Assembly (NCBI GenBank): GCA_965207185.1 | Contig: OZ242271.1 | Coordinates: forward strand, 186,001-250,000 | From: UBA11872 sp965207185 | GTDB taxonomy: Bacteria; Chloroflexota; UBA11872 | Direction of reading: 5' to 3' | DNA length: 64,000 bases | In this document: in pieces, positions 19,770 through 28,503 of the stretch | Position numbering within the stretch: the stretch's first letter is position 1 | Layout: every line of letters begins with the position of its first letter | Translations under genes and position numbers: made by a program | The notes under the pieces: generated by a model | Database searches by the model: none | Told to the model about the DNA's origin: nothing | What the model saw: the letters and a program-made list of their open reading frames with translations, nothing else

Positions 19770-20075
19770 CGAGAGTCCGAAGTGAATACGGGCGTGATTG
19801 AGACCGTTCCGTTGAGACTCCAGCGACGTGGATACTCAATTCTCGGAGTTGGCGATTGCCCCATCGAATGACATGTCGCCCAGGAATGCGGCTCAAAGCG
19901 AACGTCGATGGTCGGCCGCAGCTTGGCGTGCTCGCGAAGGCCCCCTTTGCATGGCCACGCCAAGTGGACGCGGCGGGTTGTCGCTGACGCTGCGGATCGC
20001 GACCGAGCCCCTGCCAAGCATGGGTTCCGCCACTGCCAGGGCCGAGGGCGCCGCCAGGCGACGAGAGAGCGTCTT
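19770..20075 (-). pseudogene. Relic of a second solute-binding protein (internal deletion, frameshift, nonsense)
   Basis: Read on the minus strand, the right part (about 19895-20075) gives SVAIRSVSDNPPRPLGVAMQ and, after a frame change, GLREHAKLRPTIDVRFEP. These match the intact neighbour's VTVRYVSDHTSGPRGAAMQ and GLREYAKSRPNVNIRFEP. The left part gives AAFLGDMSFDGAIANSEN-stop-VSTSLESQRNGLN, matching the neighbour's C-terminus AAYLGDVSVDEAIAGAEDWVSNSLESQRDQLN. About 380 codons between these blocks are missing, one Trp codon has become TGA, and there is at least one frameshift. It is therefore a dead tandem paralogue. Confidence 0.8.
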
Positions 20076-20292
20076 GTGTCCGCGTGCCTCCGCGCGCTCC
20101 CATGTACAGCCCGGCAAGTAAATTGAGCGCGGTCTGCCATATCCTGGGTATACCAGTGAGCGCACCTACTGCAGACTCGCTGGCACGACGTCGACGCGCG
20201 ATACACCTGCCCGCGGCAGGCTCAAGAACGCCGGCGGGCGTACACTTTCGGCATCTCGCGGATGGCACGAATCAGCCGAAGGACACGCCACG

Positions 20293-21138
20293 ATGAACCT
20301 GACTCCGACGAAGGCGCTCGAGAAACGCGACCAGCTCGTCGACGACGGCTATACCGTCATTCCAGGCGTCGTGGGCGAGCCCATGCTGGACGAATTGCGG
20401 GCGTGGACTGAGGAGTACTTCGCCAACCACGAGGTCGATCCGAAGTACCGCTACCAGGGCAGTGACATTCAGGTTATTTCGCCTGACCGATGGGATGAGC
20501 GGCCACGCGAGCTATCGGAACGCGTGTTTCCGGACCCGATTGCTCAGAAGTTCCTCGAGTACCCGGATCTGCGTGGCGCCTGTGAGGCCATTCAGTTGGA
20601 GGATCTGACATCCACCGGCGGCATCATCGTGCTCTCCAAGCCGCCAAAAGGCCCGCCGCTGTACTGGCACCAGGACTTCATGAACTGGGAGAGCCCTGAA
20701 GCGGCCACACCCTGGCCGACCAAGGTATTTCTCTCGGTGTATCTGACCGACACGACCCTGGCGAACGGCTGCCTGCAGGTGATTCCGGGCACGCACACGC
20801 AGCGGATCGAGTTGCACGACACGCTGCCGGACGCCCATGAGGCCGATATCCAGGCGGTTGAGGATCACGAAGGCCACGCGGCATTTGTCGAACACCCGGA
20901 CGCCGTCGACCTTCCGGTACGCGCCGGTGACCTGGTGATCGCCGATGCGAGGGTCATGCACGCGGCGCGGGCCAACACGACCGACGCGCGACGCACGCTG
21001 GTGCTGGCCTGGCACGACGTGTTCCCGTTCCCGAACGCGCCAAGCTGGTGGACCCGACCGATTCCCCAGGTGATCCGCGAGGCGGACCTGGCGGCAACCT
21101 ACGAGCGCCGGCGCACACCGACGGCATACATCCGGTAG
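20293..21138 (+). CDS. Phytanoyl-CoA dioxygenase (PhyH) family protein
   Basis: This 281-residue Fe(II)/2-oxoglutarate-dependent oxygenase begins with the typical KRDQLVDDGYTVIPGVV. The iron triad is visible as His-x-Asp in YWHQDFMNW (about residue 125) and a distal His in VIADARVMHAARANTT. The Arg that binds 2-oxoglutarate is likely in DARRTLVLAW. PhyH enzymes hydroxylate diverse small molecules and are abundant in marine Chloroflexota; the substrate is unknown. It is monocistronic. Confidence 0.9.
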   Translation: MNLTPTKALEKRDQLVDDGYTVIPGVVGEPMLDELRAWTEEYFANHEVDPKYRYQGSDIQVISPDRWDERPRELSERVFPDPIAQKFLEYPDLRGACEAIQLEDLTSTGGIIVLSKPPKGPPLYWHQDFMNWESPEAATPWPTKVFLSVYLTDTTLANGCLQVIPGTHTQRIELHDTLPDAHEADIQAVEDHEGHAAFVEHPDAVDLPVRAGDLVIADARVMHAARANTTDARRTLVLAWHDVFPFPNAPSWWTRPIPQVIREADLAATYERRRTPTAYIR

Positions 21139-21256
21139 GGCCCAAAGGATGAGTCCGCAACTGGCGCTGAGACGGCCTGGGCGTAGAGCCTCAGCCAGGA
21201 ACGGCGCTATCTGGACTACGTGGCTGACGGCTGACGGGCCTTCGTGAGCGGCTGGG

Positions 21257-21329
21257 AGCCGACGGTCAGACTCGAACTGACGACCTGAGCTTTACGAAAG
21301 CCCTGCTCTACCAACTGAGCTACGTCGGC
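21257..21329 (-). tRNA. tRNA-Thr (CGT anticodon)
   Basis: This is a 73-nt cloverleaf with acceptor GCCGACG/CGTCGGC, anticodon loop TTCGTAA (anticodon CGT, reading ACG), T-loop TTCGAGT, discriminator T, and no encoded CCA. Confidence 0.95.
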
Positions 21330-21411
21330 GCACGAACTCGAATCGTAGCACCGGGTACCTGCGGCTCAGCCGGCGGTGATCTGATGCCCTCGCAGTAAAT
21401 CGAGCGCTGTC

Positions 21412-21984
21412 TTAGCCGCTCGCGAACGACACGATCTGGTCGAAATCGGGACTGTATCCACCGCTGGTATCGACAATGAGGGTGGGCAGGTCCAATCGGA
21501 TCGGCTGATACGCACCAGGCGAATCGACTGCCTGTGGCTCCACGCCGACCAGTCGTTCCGGGTCGGGATCGGCGTGGAAGCGCCGGCGCCACGGCTCGTT
21601 GATCCAGCGTTGCCGGCGACGTTGACGGGCGACGGCGTCGTCCACCACGCAGCTGATGACCCGCACGTCGGCCAGCTCGCCAAACGCGGTCAGCCGCGGC
21701 GCCCAGCGGTGGTGCTGAAAGGCCGCCTCCGCTACCAGCGTGACGCCGCGCTGGAGCAGGAGTTCGACCACGTCGAAGAACGCCGCCGTGGCCGCTTGGT
21801 TCGCCGCGTCGCCCCGTTGCGGTACAAACGACGCGGCCTCCGCGCCCGCGACAAACCCCTCCTTGATTTCGTCGCGGCAGATGGCCGGACAATGCACCGC
21901 TTGAGCCAAGGCCTGCGCGAGGGTCGTCTTGCCCGAAGCTGGCGGACCGCTAACGACCAGCAGGGTTGGAGGCATGGGCCCCAT
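21412..21984 (-). CDS. P-loop kinase-like ATPase (zeta-toxin/AAA_33 type)
   Basis: This 190-residue protein has a Walker A motif at the N-terminus (VVSGPPASGKTTLAQALAQ) and the compact kinase fold of the AAA_33 or zeta-toxin-like group. CRDEIKEGF follows as the likely substrate/Lid start, and RGVTLVAEAAFQHH covers the Walker-B region. Members phosphorylate small molecules such as nucleosides or antibiotics. No antitoxin accompanies it, so a metabolic kinase is more likely than a toxin. Confidence 0.75.
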   Translation of the reverse strand: MGPMPPTLLVVSGPPASGKTTLAQALAQAVHCPAICRDEIKEGFVAGAEAASFVPQRGDAANQAATAAFFDVVELLLQRGVTLVAEAAFQHHRWAPRLTAFGELADVRVISCVVDDAVARQRRRQRWINEPWRRRFHADPDPERLVGVEPQAVDSPGAYQPIRLDLPTLIVDTSGGYSPDFDQIVSFASG

Positions 21985-22041
21985 CGTAAGAGGGACGACT
22001 GTCCGTCGCCGCCTTTTGGGGTTCAGACCGCGAAGAGTCGA

Positions 22042-22893
22042 TTAGGCGCCGCGGACTTCCTCCAGCAGGCGCCGCAGGCTGTGTGGATCGTTCGCGACCA
22101 TGCCGTCGGCCACCTCGATCAGCGCGGCGGGTGAGCCATGCATGGCCAGCCCTCGCCCAGCCCATTCGAGCATTTCGAGGTCGTTCAGGTCATCGCCGAC
22201 GGCCACGGCCTGGGCGGCGGATACGTCAAGACGGTCCGCAAGTTGCGCGACGACCGCCCCCTTGGTGACACCCGGCGGCAGCACTTCCAGTCCCACCGAC
22301 TCCAGCCGGCGGCTGCGCCAGGCGACAATAGAAGTGCGCTCGCCCAGCGTTGATCGCAACTCGTCCTCCAGATCCAATCCCATATCGCCAGGCGCCAGCC
22401 CGAATATCTGGGCGGGGGGCGGCGCGAGTTCGGGATTCGGCAGGCGAACAACGCGCGCGCCCTTGGGGTCGAGATAGCGGCGGTAGGCCGAAAAGGCACG
22501 CCAGTCGCCGTCGACCAGGTAGCGGTTGCCGGACGTGGCCGATTCAATCCAGATGGCGGGCAATCCAGCCGCGCGAAAGATCAGCCGTGCGCGATTGGCT
22601 GCTTGGTGCGGAATTTCATGCGCGTCCAACAGGCGCCCGTCCGCAGCCGCGCGCGTGCTGGAGCCGTTGTTGAGAACCAGATAGGCGGATGGCGGCAAGG
22701 CACGGCACGTCTCACGCATGGTGAGCCAGCCGCGGCCGGTCGCGATGACAACCTGGATGCCGCTCTCCGCAACCTCACGCAGGGTGCGCAGTACGGCCGG
22801 ATCAATCGAGGAGCCGGCCCGCGCCAACGTGCCGTCAACATCCAGCGCGACGAGTCGCGTGCTAATAGTCGTCGCTGTCCACGACGTCGCCAT
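22042..22893 (-). CDS. HAD-superfamily hydrolase, Cof type
   Basis: This is a sugar-phosphatase-like HAD protein of 283 residues. Motif I is VALDVDGTLA, motif II is VVIATGRGWLT, the motif III Lys is in GVTKGAVVAQLADRL, and motif IV is AVGDDLNDLEMLEWAG. The cap domain lies between, as in Cof/YbiV phosphatases. The ATG at 22893 is chosen; the start lies inside the end of the FmdB-type gene, overlapping by 32 bp, so the two are co-transcribed and coupled. Confidence 0.85.
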   Translation of the reverse strand: MATSWTATTISTRLVALDVDGTLARAGSSIDPAVLRTLREVAESGIQVVIATGRGWLTMRETCRALPPSAYLVLNNGSSTRAAADGRLLDAHEIPHQAANRARLIFRAAGLPAIWIESATSGNRYLVDGDWRAFSAYRRYLDPKGARVVRLPNPELAPPPAQIFGLAPGDMGLDLEDELRSTLGERTSIVAWRSRRLESVGLEVLPPGVTKGAVVAQLADRLDVSAAQAVAVGDDLNDLEMLEWAGRGLAMHGSPAALIEVADGMVANDPHSLRRLLEEVRGA

Positions 22894-23278
22894 CGTCAGG
22901 CTCGATAGCGTCAAACTCCTCATCGGAAGGCATTTCGCCGGCTTCCATGCGATTCAAGACACCTTCGTATTCCTGCGGGACGTCTTCACCCATTTCCTCG
23001 GACATGCGGCGGGTCATGCGGGCCAGGCTGCGGGGATCGCCCGACTCGAGACCTGGCATCAGTTCGGCCAGCGCGGCATCGTCCATGCCAAGGTCGTCGC
23101 CGCCATAATCGTCGGTGTCAGATCCGCCGCCACGCAGCAAGGTGGGGCGGGAGAACTGACGTTCCAGGGTCGACTGACCGCAGTGCGGGCAGTCGGGGTG
23201 CACCACGGCGGCCAGGGTCTTGAACAGGCGTGACGAGCGTCGCCCGCAGGACGTGCAGCGATATTCGTAAACGGGCAT
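22862..23278 (-). CDS. FmdB-type zinc-ribbon protein
   Basis: This 138-residue protein opens with the FmdB signature MPVYEYRCTSCGRRSSRLF, and CPHCGQ completes the CxxC...CxxC zinc ribbon in the first 40 residues. The remainder is strongly acidic (FDAIEPDDGDVVDSDDY at the C-terminus) and probably disordered. FmdB proteins are suspected regulators, originally of formamidase/amidase genes, but no target is suggested here. It is the first gene of a two-gene unit with the HAD phosphatase. Confidence 0.85.
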   Translation of the reverse strand: MPVYEYRCTSCGRRSSRLFKTLAAVVHPDCPHCGQSTLERQFSRPTLLRGGGSDTDDYGGDDLGMDDAALAELMPGLESGDPRSLARMTRRMSEEMGEDVPQEYEGVLNRMEAGEMPSDEEFDAIEPDDGDVVDSDDY

Positions 23279-23389
23279 TCGTTGCCTAGACCACCCTGCC
23301 GGAGCGAGTCGATTGTAGGCTCGTTTGATTACGAGAATCGTGCAGCGAGGCGGGAGGCCGTTGTTGGTGAGCGTGCTCCGGGCGGCTTA

Positions 23390-24604
23390 ATGAGCAGCTT
23401 TCGACTTCGACCGCATGGCCCCTTCCGCGGCGACTGGCGCCGACGCACCGGACCGCGCGCCGCCGGCATTACGGCGCTGTGCTGGCTGGCACGGTTGGCT
23501 ATCCGGCCCAAGCCGCCTGAAGGACGACCGCTGCCTCCCAACCCACGGCTGTCGGCGCTCGTCATCAAGCCGCTGGCGCTGGGGGACGTGCTACGCGCCA
23601 CGGGCTTTACGGCGGCCCTACGACAGGAACTGCCAGGGGCCGACATTACCTTCGCCGTGGGCGACTACGCCGCGCCGGCCCTGGCGAACAACCCGCATAT
23701 CGACGAGATCATGCCGATGGGCATGCTGGGGACGCCACGTCGCTATGACGCCAGGCAATACTTGGCCTTCGTTCGCCGCATCCGCAGGCGCCAATTCGAC
23801 GTGGCGTTTGTACTCGACCGGTCGCCGGCCATGGCTCTGCTGCCGTACTTCGCCCGCATCCCCTACCGCATTGGTCTGGATAGCCGACGGCGCGGCTTTG
23901 CCCACACCACGCGCCTGTCGGTGGGCATGGAAGATAACGAGGTCGAGACCTACCGCCGCCTCGCTCGCCTGGCCGGCCTCGACCCGACGGCCGACGTATG
24001 CGTGTTCCGGCCAACGCGGGACCAGGCGGCCGCCGCGAGGCGGCTGGCCGAGGAATTCGAACTCGACTCCGCGGCCCTGCGGGTGGTGGTTGCACCGGGC
24101 GGCGGCGTCAATCCGGGCGCCGTGGACGTGACCAAACGCTGGCCCGCGGAGCGATTTGCCGCGCTGGCCGACTGGCTGATTCAGCGGCGCGGCGCCCGGG
24201 TCTGCCTGGTTGGAACCGCTTCGGATAGCCCGTCGATCACGGCCATGCAACGCGCCATGACTCGGCCGGCCGTCAACCTTGAAGGCCGCACCACATTCGG
24301 GCAGTTGGGCGCGCTGATTGCCGGCAGTGATCTGTTTGTGGGCAACGATTCGGCCAGCGCCCAACTGGCCCTTGGCGTCGGCACGCCCAGCGTCACCATC
24401 TTCACCGCCACCGAGCCGTGGATCTACGGCTCGGACACCCCGCGAGGCGTCTCCGTCTACACCGGCGGCAAGGCGCGGGGGCTGGGCGGTCCGCCCCCGC
24501 TGGACATGGTGACCACGGCGATCCAGCGGCTACTAGCGGACCCTACCGACGCGAGTGGTGCTAGCCGGACGTTTGGCGCGTCGAAGCCTCCGGCGTCGGA
24601 TTGA
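23390..24604 (+). CDS. Glycosyltransferase family 9 (heptosyltransferase-like)
   Basis: This 404-residue protein has the GT9 opening ALVIKPLALGDVLRATGFTA and the C-terminal nucleotide-sugar site DLFVGNDSASAQLALGVGTP (usually SxxxHxA; Gln replaces His here). VVVAPGGGVNPGAVDVTKRW is the hinge region. GT9 enzymes transfer heptose or similar sugars in surface-glycan synthesis. The start is ATG 23390. The last 44 bp overlap the convergent mutY end. Confidence 0.85.
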   Translation: MSSFRLRPHGPFRGDWRRRTGPRAAGITALCWLARLAIRPKPPEGRPLPPNPRLSALVIKPLALGDVLRATGFTAALRQELPGADITFAVGDYAAPALANNPHIDEIMPMGMLGTPRRYDARQYLAFVRRIRRRQFDVAFVLDRSPAMALLPYFARIPYRIGLDSRRRGFAHTTRLSVGMEDNEVETYRRLARLAGLDPTADVCVFRPTRDQAAAARRLAEEFELDSAALRVVVAPGGGVNPGAVDVTKRWPAERFAALADWLIQRRGARVCLVGTASDSPSITAMQRAMTRPAVNLEGRTTFGQLGALIAGSDLFVGNDSASAQLALGVGTPSVTIFTATEPWIYGSDTPRGVSVYTGGKARGLGGPPPLDMVTTAIQRLLADPTDASGASRTFGASKPPASD

Positions 24605-25373
24605 CGGCCGCTCGGGATCCCACCCGGTAGCCGACGGTTCGCTCCGCGGCCATTACCACGCCTCGCTCGTTCCAGAAGGCGGCCGGCGGTCCGCCGGCCA
24701 CGGCGCGGCATATGCGACGCAGCGGACAGCTGGAGCAACGCGGCGAGCGCGACAGGCAAACTGTCGCGCCCAGGTCCATCAGGCCCTGGTGGTAGTCGTA
24801 GTGGCGCCGAGCCGGAACCAGCTGCTCGGCAAGATCGCGCAGCCGCCGAGTGTCCCGGTGGACCGAGCCGTCCGCGGGCAGTCCGACGGCCCGCGTAAGC
24901 ACCCGCGCGATGTTGGTATCCAGTAGAGCCGCGCGTCGGCGCAGACCAAAGACGTACACGGCGGCCGCCGCGTATGGCCCCAGACCGGGCAGCTCACGAA
25001 GGGCCTCAAGCGAGTCCGGCATTTGGCCGCCGTGTCGCTCGACGACGATGCGAGCCAGGTCCTTCAGCCAGGTCCCTCGGATGTGGTAACCCAGCGGATC
25101 GGTGAGCTGCTTGACGTCCGCCAGCGGGGCCGCATGCAGATCCTGAATGCAAGGCCATCGCGCCACAAACTGCTCGAACACCGGCGCGACCCTTGTCACC
25201 TGGGTTTGCTGCAGCAGGATTTCGGAAACGGCAACCTGGTAAGCCGAGGAGATCGAGCGCCACGGCAGGTCGCGCCCCTCGCGGCGATACCACCGCACGA
25301 TCCGATCCTGAAAGCCACGGCGGAACCGCGGATCTACGCTAACCGGCGGCTCCTTCGCGTCGTACGGCGTCAC
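24561..25373 (-). CDS. mutY: A/G-specific adenine DNA glycosylase, short form
   Basis: This 270-residue HhH-GPD repair enzyme removes adenine opposite 8-oxoguanine. The catalytic Glu is in SEILLQQTQVTRV, the helix-hairpin-helix is LRELPGLGPYAAAAV, the catalytic Asp is in ALLDTNIARVL, and the [4Fe-4S] ligands are spaced C-x6-C-x2-C-x5-C (CLSRSPRCSSCPLRRIC). It lacks the C-terminal NUDIX-like 8-oxoG-recognition domain of the ~350-residue MutY. The QTQ motif favours MutY over Nth. It starts at GTG. Confidence 0.85.
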   Translation of the reverse strand: MTPYDAKEPPVSVDPRFRRGFQDRIVRWYRREGRDLPWRSISSAYQVAVSEILLQQTQVTRVAPVFEQFVARWPCIQDLHAAPLADVKQLTDPLGYHIRGTWLKDLARIVVERHGGQMPDSLEALRELPGLGPYAAAAVYVFGLRRRAALLDTNIARVLTRAVGLPADGSVHRDTRRLRDLAEQLVPARRHYDYHQGLMDLGATVCLSRSPRCSSCPLRRICRAVAGGPPAAFWNERGVVMAAERTVGYRVGSRAAVNPTPEASTRQTSG

Positions 25374-25469
25374 GCGGCGAACGCCCGGACCGATGGGTGA
25401 CGCGAGGGGATCGAACCGTCCATGATACTTGCGGAGATTCTGCTCACGATCAGACGGCCGACCCAGGCA

Positions 25470-26645
25470 ATGGGAGATGCATTGACGCGCAGCCTACGCC
25501 AGACATGTCTCGTGCTGATCGGCGCATTGGCCTTGTGGGCCTGCGGCGATCCGGCGACGGACACCGCCAGGCCTGTCGTGACCGCGGCGCCGTCTGCCCC
25601 TCCCGGCGTCATCGCCGTTCCGCGCACGTCCAACCTGCCGACCGCCCAGGCTGCTGATGCAGCCACAGCCTCACCCACGGTCGTTCCACCCGGCGCGGTG
25701 ACCCCCGAACCACCGCCGCCTACGCCTACGCCTGCGCCCGCACCCACGCCTACGCCCACGCTCCCTCCGTCACACGCCGTGGCGCCGGCGCCCGAACCGG
25801 CCGAGCGCCTCAACTTGCTGGTTCTCGGTGTAGACCAGGCCGAGAGTTTCCTGGGCAACACCGACGTCCTCATGATCGTGAGCATCGATCAGTCCACGGG
25901 CACGATCTTCGTCCTGTCATTGCCGCGTGATCTGTGTTTGGGCGCCTGCGACGGACACTCGTCGCGAATCAACGAGGTCTTCAAGCGCCAGGGCATTGAA
26001 GCTCTGAAGCAGACGATCCGCTACGTGACCGGACTGCGGATCGACCACTGGATGCTGGTGAATTTTCACGGGGTGGAGGCCATCATCGATCAGTTGGGCG
26101 GCGTGCGCGTGTGGTCGAACCGTGAATTTGATGAGCGCTTCATCTACCTGGAAACGGACGAGGAGTTTCGACTAGTCCTGGATGAAGGCTGGAACACGCT
26201 CAATGGTCGCGAGGCCGTGGCCTACGCGCGCTCGCGTAAGTACGACGCGGGCGGAGACTTCGCCCGCATCTGCCGGCAGCAACAGGTGGTTCGCGGGCTG
26301 CGTGAGCAGTCGCTCTCTCCAGCCCTGATCGTCAACGCGCCCGGACTGATTGCAAGTCTGAGCGGAGCATTCAAGACGGACTTCCCCATTGGAAGCGTGC
26401 CCGCCCTGGGCAACCTGTTGCTGGCCATCCCCCCTGAACGCATCAATTCGTGGGCCGTGCATGCGCGCGGCCACGACTTGTTGGTTCCGGTACAGGGATT
26501 GGACGGGGCGAATCTGCTGCGGCCCGACCTGCACGCCATTCGCGACTTCGTTCAGGACAGCCTTATCGAGTCCACTCGCGCCCACCTTGATGATGAGGGC
26601 AACCCGACCTTCGTGAGCGACAACTGCGAGAGCTACTTCCCCTAG
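25470..26645 (+). CDS. LytR-CpsA-Psr (LCP) family protein, lipoprotein-like
   Basis: This 391-residue envelope protein has a signal ending in a lipobox-like LALWAC. A low-complexity linker follows, rich in Thr-Pro-Ala-Pro and encoded by imperfect tandem 6-bp units near 25715-25765. The LCP domain starts at LNLLVLGVDQAESFLGNTDV, with the catalytic-site residues in SLPRDLCL and AVAYARSRK. LCP enzymes attach undecaprenyl-linked glycopolymers to the cell wall or surface. The start ATG at 25470 is preferred over an upstream ATG at 25422. Its stop overlaps the convergent NHL gene by four bases. Confidence 0.85.
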   Translation: MGDALTRSLRQTCLVLIGALALWACGDPATDTARPVVTAAPSAPPGVIAVPRTSNLPTAQAADAATASPTVVPPGAVTPEPPPPTPTPAPAPTPTPTLPPSHAVAPAPEPAERLNLLVLGVDQAESFLGNTDVLMIVSIDQSTGTIFVLSLPRDLCLGACDGHSSRINEVFKRQGIEALKQTIRYVTGLRIDHWMLVNFHGVEAIIDQLGGVRVWSNREFDERFIYLETDEEFRLVLDEGWNTLNGREAVAYARSRKYDAGGDFARICRQQQVVRGLREQSLSPALIVNAPGLIASLSGAFKTDFPIGSVPALGNLLLAIPPERINSWAVHARGHDLLVPVQGLDGANLLRPDLHAIRDFVQDSLIESTRAHLDDEGNPTFVSDNCESYFP

Positions 26646-28309
26646 GGCCTTATTTCCGGGATGTCGACCGACTGGCCCTTGGCAACGGGCGACTGGTCGG
26701 CGAACACCGCCAATTCCTCCCAGGCCGGATATAGGCGGTTCCGCAGCGACTGGCCAATGAGCCGGAGGCGCACCGGTTGCGGGCGGTCGGGCGCGAATTC
26801 GAACACGGCGTTCTGGAAGTACTGGCGGATCACTCCTGACGGCGCGTCGTCCGTATGCAACGTGCCCACTGCCCCGGTATCCGGCCGTGCCTCGGTACGC
26901 GGGGCGCCGAATTGGGCCTCGCCGCCGTACGTGTTGAAAAAATCCAGAAACCCGACTTCGGTGCCGTCAATGGCGAAATTCGACACGCGGTGCCCCCACG
27001 TGCCGATCGCTTCGCCAGGTTGCTCGGAGATGACGCCGGCCTCAACGCCCAGATCAGGCGCCCCGCCGCGCCCACCGCCCAGAAAATCCCACACCGGGCG
27101 TGGGAAGACGGACCGCCTGCCGACGGCGTCCGCCGTCCAGTCCATGACCCCGCGCTGAAAATACTGTGAAACCTTGCCCTCGCTCTCGATCAGCGGCTCG
27201 GAGATCGGCCATCCCCAGCGATCGAGACCGCCGGTGATTGTGAAGTAGGCGGCGAACGGCGCCACTCGGAGCTGACCCATCCGGCGGACGAGCCAGTTGG
27301 TGAGGTTATGCGCGGTCGGTGACGTGAGCGGCGCCCGCGCGGCCACCCCAACCGACAGGTCGGCCGCTTCGGGTGCTGGCGTGGTCTGCTGAAGATCCGT
27401 GCGCAGTGACTGCACGCGGTGGTTGAGCGAGTCGGCCGCATACACACGTCCGGACGCGTCGACCGCCACACCCCGAGGAAACTGGAACTCGCCCGTCTGC
27501 CGACCGTCCGCGCCGAGCGAGCCGACCGTCGTGCCATTGCTTTCGATGATGATCAGTCGCTGGTCGATGTCGTCAGTGATGTAAAGGCGATCGTCAAGGT
27601 CCACGTCCAGGCCTACCGGGTTCCTGATCACGGGCGCGTCCACCACGACCCGAACGAATGACCCATCGAGTTCAAAAGCTTGGACGCGATCACGGAAGGT
27701 ATCGGCCACGTAGACCAACTGTGACGCCCCCACGGCGATTCCCGTCGGCGTGCCGAACTGGGCGGGCGCTCGGCCGCGCGATCCCCAGGCCAACAGAAAC
27801 TCACCGCCGGGCCTGAACTTCTGCACGCGATCATTGAATCCATCCGCCACGTACACGTCGCCAAACGTGTCAAGCGCGATGCCGCGCGGTGCGTTGAACT
27901 CACCCGGATCCGAACCGCGGCGACCCCACTGTCGAAGCAAAGTCCCCTGCAGGTCGAAGACCTGCACGCGACGGTTGCCGCCGTCCACGACGAATACCTC
28001 GCCCTCGGGCGACACCGTCACGCCCTGCGGCCGCCGTAGCTCGCCCGGTGCGGAGCCCGACGTGGCCAGCACACGCACGATGCCCCCAACTGGCGAATGC
28101 GCCGCAAGCTGATTGAGTCGCGAGTCGGTGACGTAGATCAGACCGTCAGGGCCAACCGCCACGCCCCACGGCGCGCTGCCGGCGCCCTGTTCCAGATTCG
28201 CGAGAAACTCAGCGCCAACGTCGGCGATGACGGCCGCCGAACCCGCAGCCAGGGCAACGGCGCCCGTGAGTCCAGCCTGCAAAACGCGGCGGCGGGGAAT
28301 CCGGGTCAT
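26642..28309 (-). CDS. NHL-repeat beta-propeller protein, Tat-exported
   Basis: This 555-residue exported protein has a twin-arginine-like signal (MTRIPRRRVLQAGLTGAVAL). At least five NHL repeats follow, each with a D-x-x-N/D-x-R-V-Q-x-F core, for example VVDGGNRRVQVFDLQG, VADGFNDRVQKFRPGG and AADSLNHRVQSLRTD. The C-terminal 250 residues are of unknown type. NHL propellers bind proteins, peptides or carbohydrates at the cell surface. The ATG at 28309 keeps the signal compact. Confidence 0.85.
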   Translation of the reverse strand: MTRIPRRRVLQAGLTGAVALAAGSAAVIADVGAEFLANLEQGAGSAPWGVAVGPDGLIYVTDSRLNQLAAHSPVGGIVRVLATSGSAPGELRRPQGVTVSPEGEVFVVDGGNRRVQVFDLQGTLLRQWGRRGSDPGEFNAPRGIALDTFGDVYVADGFNDRVQKFRPGGEFLLAWGSRGRAPAQFGTPTGIAVGASQLVYVADTFRDRVQAFELDGSFVRVVVDAPVIRNPVGLDVDLDDRLYITDDIDQRLIIIESNGTTVGSLGADGRQTGEFQFPRGVAVDASGRVYAADSLNHRVQSLRTDLQQTTPAPEAADLSVGVAARAPLTSPTAHNLTNWLVRRMGQLRVAPFAAYFTITGGLDRWGWPISEPLIESEGKVSQYFQRGVMDWTADAVGRRSVFPRPVWDFLGGGRGGAPDLGVEAGVISEQPGEAIGTWGHRVSNFAIDGTEVGFLDFFNTYGGEAQFGAPRTEARPDTGAVGTLHTDDAPSGVIRQYFQNAVFEFAPDRPQPVRLRLIGQSLRNRLYPAWEELAVFADQSPVAKGQSVDIPEIRP

Positions 28310-28503
28310 TGAGTGGTGGAGGACTGAGCCATCGTTCCTCAAGTTGACGAGTCTAGCGCCGCGGGATTGACCGACGGCCGAGACGGCGACCTGCTCTTAG
28401 AACGCCTTGAGCCCGCGGCCGTGACGCCGCATCACGATCCGCGGGCCCACAGGCACCTGACCGGCGCTAGAATCCACACCTGCAAACCTCGCGAGGTGCG
28501 GCC

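Noticed and set aside
21412..21984. Reading the P-loop protein as a zeta toxin
   Set aside because: No epsilon antitoxin is present and the kinase fold is shared with many metabolic enzymes.
25710..25770. Tandem-repeat DNA that could suggest a minisatellite or CRISPR-like array
   Set aside because: It is the coding sequence of a Thr-Pro-Ala linker in the LCP protein; no spacers are present.
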